The notes under the pieces are model-generated. The model was given only the letters and a program-made list of their open reading frames with translations, did no database searches and was not told where the DNA came from. From contig NC_088298.1 in assembly GCF_032854445.1 (NCBI RefSeq), forward strand, positions 21,601,295-21,665,294: a stretch of 64,000 nucleotides of DNA. The letters run 5' to 3'. Source of the stretch: Liolophura sinensis (taxonomy: Eukaryota > Mollusca > Polyplacophora > Chitonida > Chitonidae). A program made the position numbers and the translations under genes. Of the stretch, positions 30,066 through 41,800 are shown piece after piece (positions within the stretch are counted from its first letter, which is position 1; every line of letters starts with the position of its first letter).

Positions 30066-30117
30066 CTGAAGAAGTTGATTAATGTGAAGGTAGATGATAC
30101 ATATGATGTCATTTAAC

Positions 30118-30500
30118 CACCGCGGTGGCCTAATGGTTACAGCGTCCGCCTTGAGGTTGGGAGACCTGGCAGTGACAATGTACTTGGTGCTGTGCTGAGA
30201 GGTTAACAAAGCAAGGAAACAGGACTGGTTGGCCCAGTGTCAGTATAATGAGACAGGGTGGGGTGTCATGTCTGGTGTCTTCGGCATGATACTTCAATGG
30301 CGGCATGGACAAGAAGAGATTGTATGTACACACACCTAATGACTGTGTTCCCCTCTCACTGTAAGTGGCAAGGTCAGTCAGCAACCCGCGGATGGTCGTG
30401 GGTTTCCCCCGGGCACTGCCTGGTTTCCTCTCACCATAATGCTGGCCGCCGTCATATAAGTGAAATATTCTTGAGTACGGCGTAAAACCCCAATCAAATA
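30118..30500 (+). mobile_element. Chimeric SINE: family B 5' part joined to family A 3' part
   Basis: From 30118 the family B tRNA-like head (GGTGGCCTAATGGTTACAGC) and body (GGACTGGTTGGCCCAGTGTC, TGTCTTCGGCATGATAC) run to about 30330. From about 30355 family A core and tail follow (GTAAGTGGCAAGGTCAGTCA, CATAATGCTGGCCGCCGTCA, CAAATAAATAAATA). Confidence 0.75.
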
Positions 30501-30962
30501 AATAAATACATAATGATTGTGTTAAATCACAATCAATGAAAAGAAGATTATTTAATGCTGATTGGTGGCAAGGTCAGTCAGCAACCCGCGGATGGTCGTG
30601 GGTTTCCCCCAGGCTCTGCCTGGTTTCCTCTCACCATAATGCTGGCCGCCATCGTATAAGTGAAATATTCTTGAGTACGGCATAAAACCCCAATCAAATA
30701 AATAAATACATAATGACTGTGTTAAATCACAATCAATGAAAAGAAGATTATTTAATGCTGATTAGTGGCAAGGTCAGTCAGCAACGTGCGGATGGTCGTG
30801 GGTTTCCCCCGGGCTCTGCCTGGTTTCCTCTCACCATAATGCTGGCGGCCATCGTATAAGTGAAATATTCTTGAGTACGGCGTAAAACCCCAATCAAATA
30901 AATAAATACATAATGATTGTGTTAAATCACAGTCAATGAAAAGAAGATTATTTAATGCTGAC
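30365..30962 (+). repeat. 200-bp tandem triplication of a family A SINE 3' end
   Basis: GTGGCAAGGTCAGTCAGCAAC starts at 30365, 30565 and 30765, exactly 200 bp apart. Each unit is a SINE 3' half plus about 70 bp of the same flank (AATGAAAAGAAGATTATTTA). Units differ at few positions, so the amplification is recent. Confidence 0.93.
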
Positions 30963-32844
30963 CTAGAACACTTAGCTGTACTAGAACACAATGAAAGATA
31001 AACTTCCCCAGTTTGGTGCTTTATCATTTATTATCATCATATCATTCATTGATAAAGAGGCTGATATAAAGTAATGAGAATAAACAATGAGATTGGAGAA
31101 CACATAGAACTGTATCCTCGGGGATTAGAAGTACTGTAACAAGTGGTAATGGTATAAACAACTGGTGATATACCAACAAGTTTTATAAACATTGTACAAC
31201 ACACGTGAAAGCACTGATAAGGCCAAGTCACACGTACATGCGTGCACACCTTCTGGATTCTGCTGCAAGTGTGCGCAGACGTCTGCTGTGTAAACGGCAA
31301 TGTTATATCGCTTAATTGTTCACTCATTACCAAGTGACTACTTTAATTTGCACTCATGTCATCTGTTAGACATATTTTTTGCACATCAGCCAATTTCTTT
31401 GTGTTGTCATGTGACCACGGAAAAGTTCCCTGATTGGTCAGACTGACAAATCTTCAGATGACAGTTGACCTAATCACAGAAGTAGATTTCTTATGATTGA
31501 ATCACTATGCAGTTGTCAAAAAACAGTTATGCGCAATTAGATGCAATGCGTTCACTTGCCAGACAATCCTTAGCGGGGCAGACAAATGATTTTTCCCAAC
31601 AAGGAACACTGGTCATCTACCTCCGTTACAGACAAACTGAGAGATTACCACATCAATGTCAAGATACATCACTTGTTAATAAGTCACTTTTGTATTTCAG
31701 ATGTCAGCCATTTTTTTAAACAGAAATGTTGCGGGATCTTGCTTTATATGGGAGCTGAGTGCTAATTTTCACTCAACAGCCTATGTTTTAACTTAGTGGC
31801 AGCATGCTTGCTACATTAAATGTCTATCTCATTGACACTCTGCACTGGACATCCTGTCTCCATTCACAGTAACTCATAGTAAAAATAATGGAGAAACTGA
31901 AAACACCACGTAAAAAGTGTTACTTTGAAAGGTTGCCGTTTTATTGGCCATGAAAAGCAGCAATTTCAAAGGCCACTGTCATGGAATGGGTGCTAATTTG
32001 ATCACGGCTGCTCTGTAGTGACGATTGTAGTGGCGCATACCCGCGAATTACCAATGTCGCTTATTTAAGTGATACATCGATCAGTTAACCATAATGCAAC
32101 AACAGAACATTTGTAGCTGTTTACAAATTGCTACTTGTATCAGCAAAATAACATATTGTATCACTGACATCCTGCAACACTGTCACGTAACAAACAGAAA
32201 AATATCCAGCTCTTGGTATCGCATAATTCAGTAATAATTAATTATATAAGCTCATTCGAATTAACAAAAAAAAATGTCAAGCTGTCTTGCATACATGTAA
32301 ATTAATCCCTTTGAAAGATTAATTAACAGAAAAATGTCAAGCTCCATTTCAGGAAAGAAATGTCAACCTCAATGTGTTACATAATGAACAGAAAAATCTA
32401 CAGTATAATTAACATATAGATATCAAGCTAGGTTATATAACTGGCAGAAAAATGTCAAGCTCTGTTACATAATAAACAGAAAATTGTCAAGCTCTGTTAC
32501 ATAATTGACAACAAATCCACGCTGACATTTCATTTATCAACCAAGCCTATAAACCATGACTTTGACCAGTAGATATATTTTAACAGTATATGACAGCACA
32601 CAGCCAAACGTGATGTTTCGTATGTACAAATTGTGGAGACAAAATGCATGACTTGAAAGACTAGGGCAACATTTTCTTTGAAAACGTGAAAACTTGTGAT
32701 TAGTGATTAATAACTATTTAATAGTGCAATTTACATTGTAAACCTTCACCTTTCAATACCCATGTACCGCTTTGACATTTTTTCCTGAACTTTTTTGTAC
32801 TGCCTAATTATTACAAAAGGGAGACATCTACCTGTACAGACCAG

Positions 32845-32900
32845 ACCTCCATGGCTCAGCTGGTAGAGCATCACTGAAAGTACTTTCCTGCCACTAACAA
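32845..32900 (+). mobile_element. tRNA-like SINE head fragment
   Basis: CCATGGCTCAGCTGGTAGAGCA-type A-box sequence without a matching B-box or acceptor stem; taken as a truncated SINE head, not a tRNA gene. Confidence 0.45.
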
Positions 32901-33146
32901 ATGCACTTTGATGGCTAAATTTTGGGTCATTGATAGCATTTTTCACGCAGTAGAAAAAAAACACTACAAACATGCAGGTATGGACGACGAGGGAAAATGT
33001 TCTGAAATATTCTTAGTAAACAGGTATGAAAGGAAAATTCACATACACTCAACCCAACCCCCATCCTCCCCCTCCAATTTATTTTAAATGTGTAAGATTT
33101 GTTAAAGCAGACATGAGGAACACATGTATTGCACTGCTGATAAAAA

Positions 33147-33154
<8 letters not shown>

Positions 33155-33186
<32 letters not shown>
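33155..33186. repeat. (AT)n microsatellite
   Basis: About 16 AT units following a 13-A run. Confidence 0.95.
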
Positions 33187-33189
<3 letters not shown>

Positions 33190-35084
33190 TATATAACATA
33201 TATACATATAACATATAACATAACAGTTAACATATAAACACACCCAGCCAAAAGGATTTCAAATGTATATAAAATGAAAAGAATAAACTTAAGATAAATG
33301 AAACATACCAGTCAGATTTCTCATAAGTTCAAGATCTTCCCTCACATCAAATTTATCATTTTAATGATTTCATTTTTATAGTGGTAGATAACAAATTTAG
33401 GGTAGAAACTGTTAGAAAAGTATTATATGTCTACTTTCTGTGATAATACGGCCACTTCCATTTTCAAGCAGTGTCTTTTAGTACCAGCATGTCAAGAATA
33501 CTAGAGGAGAGATAATTTTTAATAAAAGATGTGATTATTTCATAAAAATCATCAGTGAGAGATTATCAATAAAATTGCTCGGTTTCACTAATCTTGCATT
33601 CTTCATCGCAAGTTCTCAATGCATGTTGAAAGACACATGCTTGAAAAGCAAGTGGTTCCATCCGTCTGCCAAAACTTTAATTTTAACAATTATACAACAG
33701 CGTTATTGTAATTAAGGTTTGTAAATCGAATAACACATACTGAACTGTTGGGAAATTTAAAAAAAAAGAAAAAAAAAAAGACAACATGAACAAATACATG
33801 TACATGAAAATTAATACTGAGAAAAAAATTAAAGATAAATTAAACATACAGTAGAAATTAGATTCAAAGACATTAATAGAAATAATGCAATTTCAAGGTA
33901 CGAGTACATGTACAAAATGTGCACATGTGCGAAGCTAAAAATAAATAAATTAACAAAATGCGAAGTTAAAAATAAATAAATTAACAAAATGCAAAGTAAA
34001 ATAAATAAATGTTTGAAGTGTACAGTGCAAATGTAAACTTGAAAATTAAAGAATTAACAAATTACAACAAAGTTGAACGATAATTATAATAAACATCTTT
34101 AAAATACGTATTTCTGAAAATGGTACCAGGATTAAGTAAAATTAAAATTCAGACTTTAAAAAGGAGGTACACATTTTTACACGTCTTGCATTTATGACCT
34201 GTGAAATAATACTTAAAGCGTGCTATCAAACAAACTATCAAATAAACATATTTCTGACCAATGTGAGCATGTGCAACGATCAATAACAGAATTAATAAAG
34301 TTAAAGACGTTTTTTTTTTTTTGTAGATGAGAATTACGACAAATGGTAACATAAAATATTTCTTTCATACTTTGCTGCATTTAACACTGGATACTGAACA
34401 CAACATTTGTTAAAGCAATGAAAAGTTTGATTATTTACATGGAAAGAAATTTAACAAAGAGAAACAAAAATTCTGCCCTAGATCAATAAAAAAATAAATC
34501 ACTTAACAGTTTAGTATCTGATTTCTGTTTCTCTTCTTCATTTCTCCACAAAGGGTGTACGCATATGCAAATTTAAGAAGGAGTGCCTTTTTTGCCTCTC
34601 ATTCTTTTTTTTTCGGCACCTTTTTTTTTCACTTATTTAACATGTTGCGAAGAAATTTTATTTCAGTACGTTAATAAATTTGGAAAGTTTACTGGTGTCG
34701 TTTCTCTAATGCTTTGCTATCCATTAACCCTGTCAATACCCGAGTACAGTTTCCTGTATTGATTAAATGTGTAATAATTTTGCTCAACAACTAAATTGGC
34801 AGCAAATTTGTATGTGTACATGTATATAAATTTAAGCAAACCAACTAAATGGAAAATGGACAAAAACAACAACATGGAAAAAGTGTTGTGGGCCTGTCTT
34901 TTTTTTTGTTTTTGTTTTAACTGTAACTGACCATATTCAGCATTTTCTCCATATAGAAGAAAACACTATAACATGATCTCCTATCTTGATATACAGGCCA
35001 TTCAATATCACAGACTTTGTATCACCAGTGCACCATCGGCACTTCATCAACCCAAAATCAGCAAACGATCAACCCATAATGAAC

Positions 35085-35260
35085 ACATCTGCTGCTTGCC
35101 CAACATGAGAAACCATTATCAAAACATCTGCTGCTTTGCCCAACATGAGAAACCATGATCAACACATCTGCTGCTTTGTCCAACATGAGAAACCATTATC
35201 AAAATATCTGCTGCTTTGCCCAACATGAGAAACCATGATCAACACATCTGCTGCCAAAAA
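35085..35260. repeat. ~40-bp tandem repeat
   Basis: Four units of AACACATCTGCTGCTTTGCC + CAACATGAGAAACCATGATC. The CATCTGCTGC word is shared with the larger array at 35530-36345. Confidence 0.88.
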
Positions 35261-35324
35261 TCAGCAAATCTGTCCACTCATAGGTAAAACACCTATTGTT
35301 TAAAGCAGACAAATACATTTACTG

Positions 35325-35497
35325 CCTAAACTTGGGAAGATCTGTCAGCAACCTGCAGATGGCTGTGGATTCCTCCTGGTTTCTGCCCAGTTTGAGCTTT
35401 GACCCTAATACTGGTCACCAGCGTATAAGTGAAATATTCTTGTGGACAGCATGAAACGGCAATCAAATAACCAGATAAATCAACATGTTTGCTGCCC
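35325..35497 (+). mobile_element. Family A SINE 3' part between two minisatellites
   Basis: TGGGAAGATCTGTCAGCAAC, CTGCAGATGGCTGTGG, GTATAAGTGAAATATTCTTG and GGCAATCAAATAA. It separates two arrays that share the CATCTGCTGC motif. Confidence 0.8.
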
Positions 35498-35529
35498 AAA
35501 TTCTGCAAATGTTCAGTCAATAAATAATT

Positions 35530-36345
35530 GATCTGCTGCCCAAATTAATCTCAGGCCAAGAAACAATCACATCAGCCACCCAAGGATAGCAAATACCAGC
35601 TCCCGCCAAGAAACAAACACATCTGCTGCTCAAGGATAGCAAATACCAGCTCCCGCCAAGAAACAAGATATCTGCCACCCAAGGATAGCAAATACCAGCT
35701 CTTTTCAAGAAACAAACACTTCTGCCGTCCAAGCAAATACCAGCTCCTGCCAAGAAACAAGACATCTGCCGCCAAAACTTAGCAAATACCAGCTCCTGCC
35801 AAGAAACAAGACATCTGCCGCCCTACTCAGCAAATACCACCTCAGAGTTAGCAAATACCAGGTCCTACCAAGACACAAACACATGTGCTGCCCACGGACA
35901 GCAAATACCAGCTCCTGCCAAGACACAAACACATCTGCCACCCAAGGATAGCAAATACCAGCTCCCACCAAGAAACAAACACATCTGCCACCCAGAGTTA
36001 GCAACTACCAGCTCCTGGCAAGACACAAACACATCTGCTGCCCAAGGACGGCAAATACCAGCTCCTGGCAAGACACAAACACATCTGCTGCTCAAGGATA
36101 GCAAATACCACCTCCTACCAAGACACAAACACATCTGCTGCCCAAGGACGGCAAATACCAGCTCCTGCCAGACACAAACACATCTGCTGCTCAAGGATAG
36201 CAAATACTAGCTCCTGCCAAGACACAAACACATCTGCTGCCCATGGACAGCAAATACCAGCTCCTGCCATGAAGCAACACATCTGCCACCTAAAGTTAGG
36301 AAATACTAACTCCTGCCAACAAGAAACATATCTGCTTGAATCAAC
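35530..36345. repeat. ~50-bp minisatellite, 3' flank of Elk gene
   Basis: About 16 units of AAGACACAAACACATCTGCT + GCCCAAGGACAGCAAATACC + AGCTCCTGCC, with 49-50-bp spacing. The reverse-strand frames through it (repeated ELVFA/YPWVAD) are not a gene. Confidence 0.92.
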
Positions 36346-36504
36346 AAACACAACACTGCCACACACAATAGACAAATACTCCACTGTGAACACACGACTG
36401 TTCAAGTCCTGTTAGATTTAATCAAATGCAAGAACAAGAATTCTATACATATAATGAATATTTAAAAGTAGCTTTTCCTTTTAAGATATACACATATGTG
36501 TTTG

Positions 36505-36536
<32 letters not shown>

Positions 36537-36537
36537 A
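36505..36537. repeat. (AT)n microsatellite
   Basis: TATATATATATATATGTATATATATATATA near 36505. Confidence 0.9.
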
Positions 36538-36953
36538 GAATGCAACAAAAGATAAAATTTGACACATTGGGAATCTTGTATAATCATGAGCAACGCAAAA
36601 CTTGCCACAGTTGTTTTAAAAAAAAAAAACACATCTAGCACAAGGAGATGAAAAATACAACATCAACGCAATGAACAATATGTACAAGTTCCAGATATCA
36701 ACCCCAAAAAAAGCCTTTTCAGTAAATATGAGCGTAATGTAACCAGTAAGATTCACAGAAAATAAAACTTCAAAATTGTCAAAACCAAATGCAAATACAG
36801 AACTGTCCGAAAGGCTGTATACTATAAAACATATGCATACACTTCAAATCACACCAGACACTCGCATAGTGAAATACATTACATTGAACTATTACATGAT
36901 GTCAGTTTCCTGGTTTATAGTGAAAATTAAAGAGGTTGGGATTGAGAAGAAAA

Positions 36954-36969
36954 GGGGGGGGGGGGGGGA
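36954..36969 (+). repeat. Poly(G) tract
   Basis: About 15 consecutive G residues followed by AGG, in the spacer 3' of the Elk gene. Confidence 0.9.
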
Positions 36970-37400
36970 GGTATATATAGGCCTACCTCTTGTACAAAGA
37001 GACTTAATAATTAAGCAGACTTCCTTACAGTCACAAGCTGGTGAAATGGTACAACCCATCTCCATGGAAACAGTGTATAATTTATGCAAAAGTTTGTGAT
37101 GGGTGAGTACATGTTTGATATGAAATTTGTAAAGAACGTCAATAGAATATATATATATATTGGTACAAATACAACCTTTAAATCTGAGATTTTATCGGAT
37201 AGTGGATATAGAAAGATACATCACAATGTGTATTTTAAAAAAAAGCAAATAAAAAAAAGGAATCACAATCTTGATTTTGACATTCTCCAGGTTTTTGATG
37301 ATTCATGCTCGAATTGGTGTTTTTTTCTACACAATGGTCACTTGCATTTGTCACAGAATCACAATATGGTCCTGCAAACAGCTGATGCACGTGTGTTTTG

Positions 37401-37406
37401 TTTATT
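37401..37406 (-). terminator. Candidate Elk poly(A) signal
   Basis: TTTATT on the + strand reads AATAAA on the coding strand, about 455 nt past the stop codon. Other signals further downstream are possible, since the region is A+T-rich. Confidence 0.35.
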
Positions 37407-37858
37407 TTATCAAGATTTTTCAAATCAAAAATCCAGTTATTCTATGACACTCATTCTCTCTGAGGAATTCTATGAATATTTTTATAGTCTAGTAACAGAG
37501 ATTTCCTGGAATAATACTTAACGCTTGCTTTGCGATTTTGGTTAATACAGCTTTGACTGAAGTTTTAAATTTAGTACATATATACATCAGCAATGTCATA
37601 ACAATGGTTTTAGTATCTGTCTTCAATCCTTACTATATTACACCCTGTCCTCACTTATCACGAAGAGAATTTGGAAAAATTACAAAGGATGACAGCTAGA
37701 ATATGTCAGCTGGTTTTACAGTGTTAACAGGTAGTGTGCAATATCAAGGTTCCCTATAAACATGTAGAGAAAAGATTCCAGTGCATACATATAACAATCA
37801 TCAAGTCAAAATAAAGCAATTGACGAACAAAGATGATAAAGAATACAAAAAGCAGTGA

Positions 37859-38862
37859 CTAGAGATCAGTTGTTTCGAGAACAAGTTGGTCCTCCGTGGA
37901 TGTCATAGGTGCAGACTGCGTCCTGGAAACCTCGCGGTGACCTTGTCTTGATCCGATAAAAATTTGTGGAAGAACAGGAAGTCGAATGTCTGGTCGAACG
38001 AGCGGTGAAGTTCGCTGGACAGGTGCATGCCCATTGATATTCTTTCTGGACAAAATGCTCCGCCTCTGCTGTAAGCTGATCTGTGGTTGGCTGGGCTGGC
38101 TGTCAATCAAGCGACAGTGCTCATCACATGGGCTGTCGTCATTTTTCCCAGATTCTTGGTGCTGCAGCGAAATGCCAGAGTCCAACTTCACCGCTGCGTT
38201 CTTGTCATCTGACTGGTTGTATTTGGAAGAACCTTTTTTATACGCTGCTCCGTCGCTATGCCGACGACATAGTTCACTCTTGGGAGCCAAGTGGTCCGAT
38301 TGACCATCGTCGTCATTGTTGCACGGTCCACTGTCACTATGGCGACGGCACAGGTCCAAATGTTCACCGCCACTGCCGCCGCTCGATGAACTCCCTAACG
38401 ATATGAGATTAGACATTTGTTCCGGGCACTGTGCTTTCCCCGGAGACATCGACCTTGACCTTTGTTCATTGTCACGACCCCAGCCAGTTTTTTTCAAAAT
38501 GCCGGGTTGAAGAGAGTTATTCTCATTGCCGTGCCCTAAGTGGTGGGAAGCGTGTATACTGCACAGTGAACCTACCGGCGTCTCTGCCACCGATTCGCTG
38601 TGTTCCGAGGGGCTGAAGAAAAAACGTGGGCGACAGTGAGGCGAGGAAGGCGTCGTAAGTACGGAGTCGGCTGGCGTCATAGGAGAGCCATGCACGAGCT
38701 CTAACAGAGTTTTTACATCCCTCCCGATACTGGAGACTTCCTGTGACAGGACATTGACACGTTTATCCAAGCCTTCCATACTTGTTCGCATCGTCTCCAT
38801 CTCTAGATGTACCTCATGGACAGCAAGAGATTCCTCTGATGCCGACTGACGACGCAACATGG
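37859..38862 (-). CDS. KCNH8: Elk last exon: coiled coil, phosphosite-rich tail and C-terminus
   Basis: Acceptor GTTTCAG, phase 1; 1004 nt to TAG at 37861-37859. From the Met at 38860, a coiled coil spans about residues 15-56 ([20 protein letters not shown]), aligning with the KCNH8 tail LTQEVSQLGKDMRNVIQLL. Further on are RRQS at residues 3-6, RRHS at 172-175 and 199-202, QRRS near 265, and the final TTDL. Ser-, His- and Asp-rich linkers suggest disorder. Confidence 0.93.
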
Positions 38863-41800
38863 CTGAAACAGACCCAGAGTCAGAACAGATTTAAATCTTA
38901 TTAATACTTCAACTCCAAATATGATCTCTGTTTTATGGAATACATGAAAAACCCGGTTTTTATTTCTTAATCTAGAGTTTAACATGTAAACTTACATGTG
39001 CGGGTATGTCAAGGTTGAAGGAAATTGGAGAAAGGGCCTTTAATCTGCATGTATGTGACACGGTAAAGTGCTTTAAGCTATGATCGATGTTTTGAAATCA
39101 TCACCCGTTCACATTAACCAAGACCATGTGGCTTTTTAGTTACCTTGATTCAAAGATGGAGATGTGTAGCTGTTTCGCAACTTCCTCTCGCGTTGTGCAA
39201 TTCTGTATGTCTTAGCCGAGTTCACTCGTCGCAGTTCTGAGAAGGAGCGCTTTGATGTCGACACGTTACCATCGTCCTTTGTTTCAAATCTGCTAAAATA
39301 GAAGTGAAAGTAGTTTATTTCGAACAGAAAAGATCAAGACAAAACCAATTAAACAAATATAATTCTTTAAAAAAATGAAGCTTCCTATACTAAACAACTA
39401 CTAAAACAACTTACTATTGCTGATTTCAAAAACAAATTAAAAAAAAAAAAAAAAAACAAAAAACATGTCACAGATTAAACCACACACCTCATCTCCTTTT
39501 AGCTTTTTCGTAAGTCTAGGTCCCTGTAACTCTCTTGCACACATGTATATTGTTCACGCCACACGTGCATGTGTGTAGAGGGTTTCAGGAACCCAGCAGG
39601 AGGGCAGGAAATGGTCAGTAATGGCCTTCTCTAACTACCTTATTTCTCCTGCTGGTTGGGACATTTGCGCGGACAGCACTATTGGTTGTATGTTGCTTTT
39701 GTATGTATGAATGTATGTAGCTTCACTTTTCAAACTACACGATGCTTTACATTGTTTTACATATGTTGATGTATGTTTTGATTGACACTGAAGTACATGT
39801 TTCCTTTGTACTGTTTTCTCAGTGAGGGCCTTGGGGAAGAACATTTTCATAATGTAAACTAACCAAGCTACCTTTGATAAATAAAGAAATGATTACGTGA
39901 CGTGTTGATTTATTCAGGTGGTGTGTAATGCCATGAGCAAGAACTCTTCACTTTAAAGATGGATGTCGGATTAATTGGTGAAGGAAAATGAAGAGGCCAA
40001 GGTAAGCCACTGACATTCGCCAGGTATCTGACATAAAGCTGCAGATAAAACTAACAAGTGCTGGATTTGAACACCTGATCTCATTGGTCCAGAGCCAGTG
40101 CTTCAATTAACCAATCAGTTCAAAACAGTGAAGAATTTAACTTTTCAGGATGCAAATCTCTTGATAACTGAACTACACTGTTTCTTTGAGTTCACAGTTT
40201 TAAATCCTTGCAGAAAGCCTGCTGACATGTAAATGTCACCATAAACAACGACTGTTTAATTTCCTCTTGGCTGCAAATTTTCTTGTATAAACTGCACCTC
40301 ACATTTCTGTATGTGTAGTCCTCTATCTTTCTGTACATGTAGTTCTCTATCTTTTCTGTACATGTAGTTCTCTATCTATTCTATACGTGTAGTTCTCTTA
40401 TCTTATCTGTAGTTCTCTACCTTTTCTATACGTGTAGTCCTCTATCTTTTCTGTACGTGTAGTTCTCTATCTTTTCTGTAGTTCTCTATCTTTTCTGTAC
40501 ATGTAGTTCTCTATCTATTCTATACGTGTAGTTTTCTATCTTATCTGTAGTTCTCTATCTTTTCTGTACATGTAGTCCTCTATCTTTTCTGTACATGTAG
40601 TTCTCTATCTTTTCTGTACATGTAGTTCTCTATCTTTTCTGTACATGTAGTTCTCTATCTTTTCTATACATGTAGTTCTCTATCTTTTCTGTACGTGTAG
40701 TCCTCTATCTTTTCTGTACATGTAGTTCTCCATCTATTCTATACGTGTAGTCCTCTATCTTTTCTGTACATGTAGTTCTCTATCTTTTATGTATATGTAG
40801 TTCTCTATCTTTCTGTACATGTAGTTCTCTATCTATTCTATACGTGTAGTTCTCTACTTTTTCTATACGTGTAATTCTCTATCTTTTCTATATGTGTAGT
40901 TCTCTATCTATTCTATATGTGTAGTTCTCTATCTATTCTATACGTGTAGTTCTCTATCTTTTCTGTACATGTAGTTCTCTATCTTTTCTATACGTGTAGT
41001 CCTCTATCTTTTCTGTACGTGTAGTCCTCTATCTTTTCTGTACATGTAGTTCTCTATCTATTCTATACGTGTAGTCCTCTATCTTTTCTGTACATGTAGT
41101 TCTCTATCTTTTCTATACGTGTAGTCCTCTATCTTTTCTGTACATGTAGTCCTCTATCTTTTCTGTACATGTAGTCCTCTATCTTTTCTGTACATGTAGT
41201 TCTCTATCTTTTCTGTACATGTAGTTCTCTATCTATTCTATACGTGTAGTTCTCTACTTTTTCTATACGTGTAGTCCTCTATCTTTTCTGTACATGTAGT
41301 CCTCTATCTTTTCTGTACATGTAGTCCTCTATCTTTTCTGTACGTGTAGTCCTCTATCTTTTCTGTACATGTAGTTCTCTATCTTTTCTGTACATGTAGT
41401 TCTCTACTTTTTCTATACGTGTAATTCTCTATCTTTTCTGTACATGTAGTTCTCTACTTATTCTATACGTGTAGTTTTCTATCTTATCTGTAGTTCTCTA
41501 CCTTTTCTATATGTGTAATTCTCTATCTTTTCTGTATGTGTAGTTCTGTATCTATTCTATATGTGTAGTTCTTTATCTTTTCTGTAGTTCTCTATCTTTT
41601 CTATACACGTAATTCTCTATCTTTTCTGTAATTCTCTATCTTTTCTGAAGTTCTCTATCTTTTCTGTACATGTAATTCTGTATGCTCTTCATGACATACA
41701 TGCCACTATGAACTAAGAGCAAAAGTATAATACCTTTTAGTTCGTTTTTATTTGGCGTGCTTATAACCAGAGTGCCCATATGTGGATTTGAACCGTGACT

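Larger units (their letters stand above)
31000..35080. other. A+T-rich spacer without recognisable gene
   Basis: No frame has splice or homology support. It holds a tRNA-like A-box stretch at about 32848-32880 (CATGGCTCAGCTGGTAGAGC), A runs, an (AT)n tract at 33155-33186, and short repeated AAAAATAAATAAATTAACAA motifs near 33950. Confidence 0.6.

Noticed and set aside
31507-31719. 70-codon + strand frame in the spacer
   Set aside because: No recognised domain, no splice or poly(A) context; chance open frame.
35517-36405. Overlapping reverse frames with repeated CFLAGAGICYPW-like peptides
   Set aside because: Translation of the ~50-bp minisatellite in shifting frames; no start context or homology.
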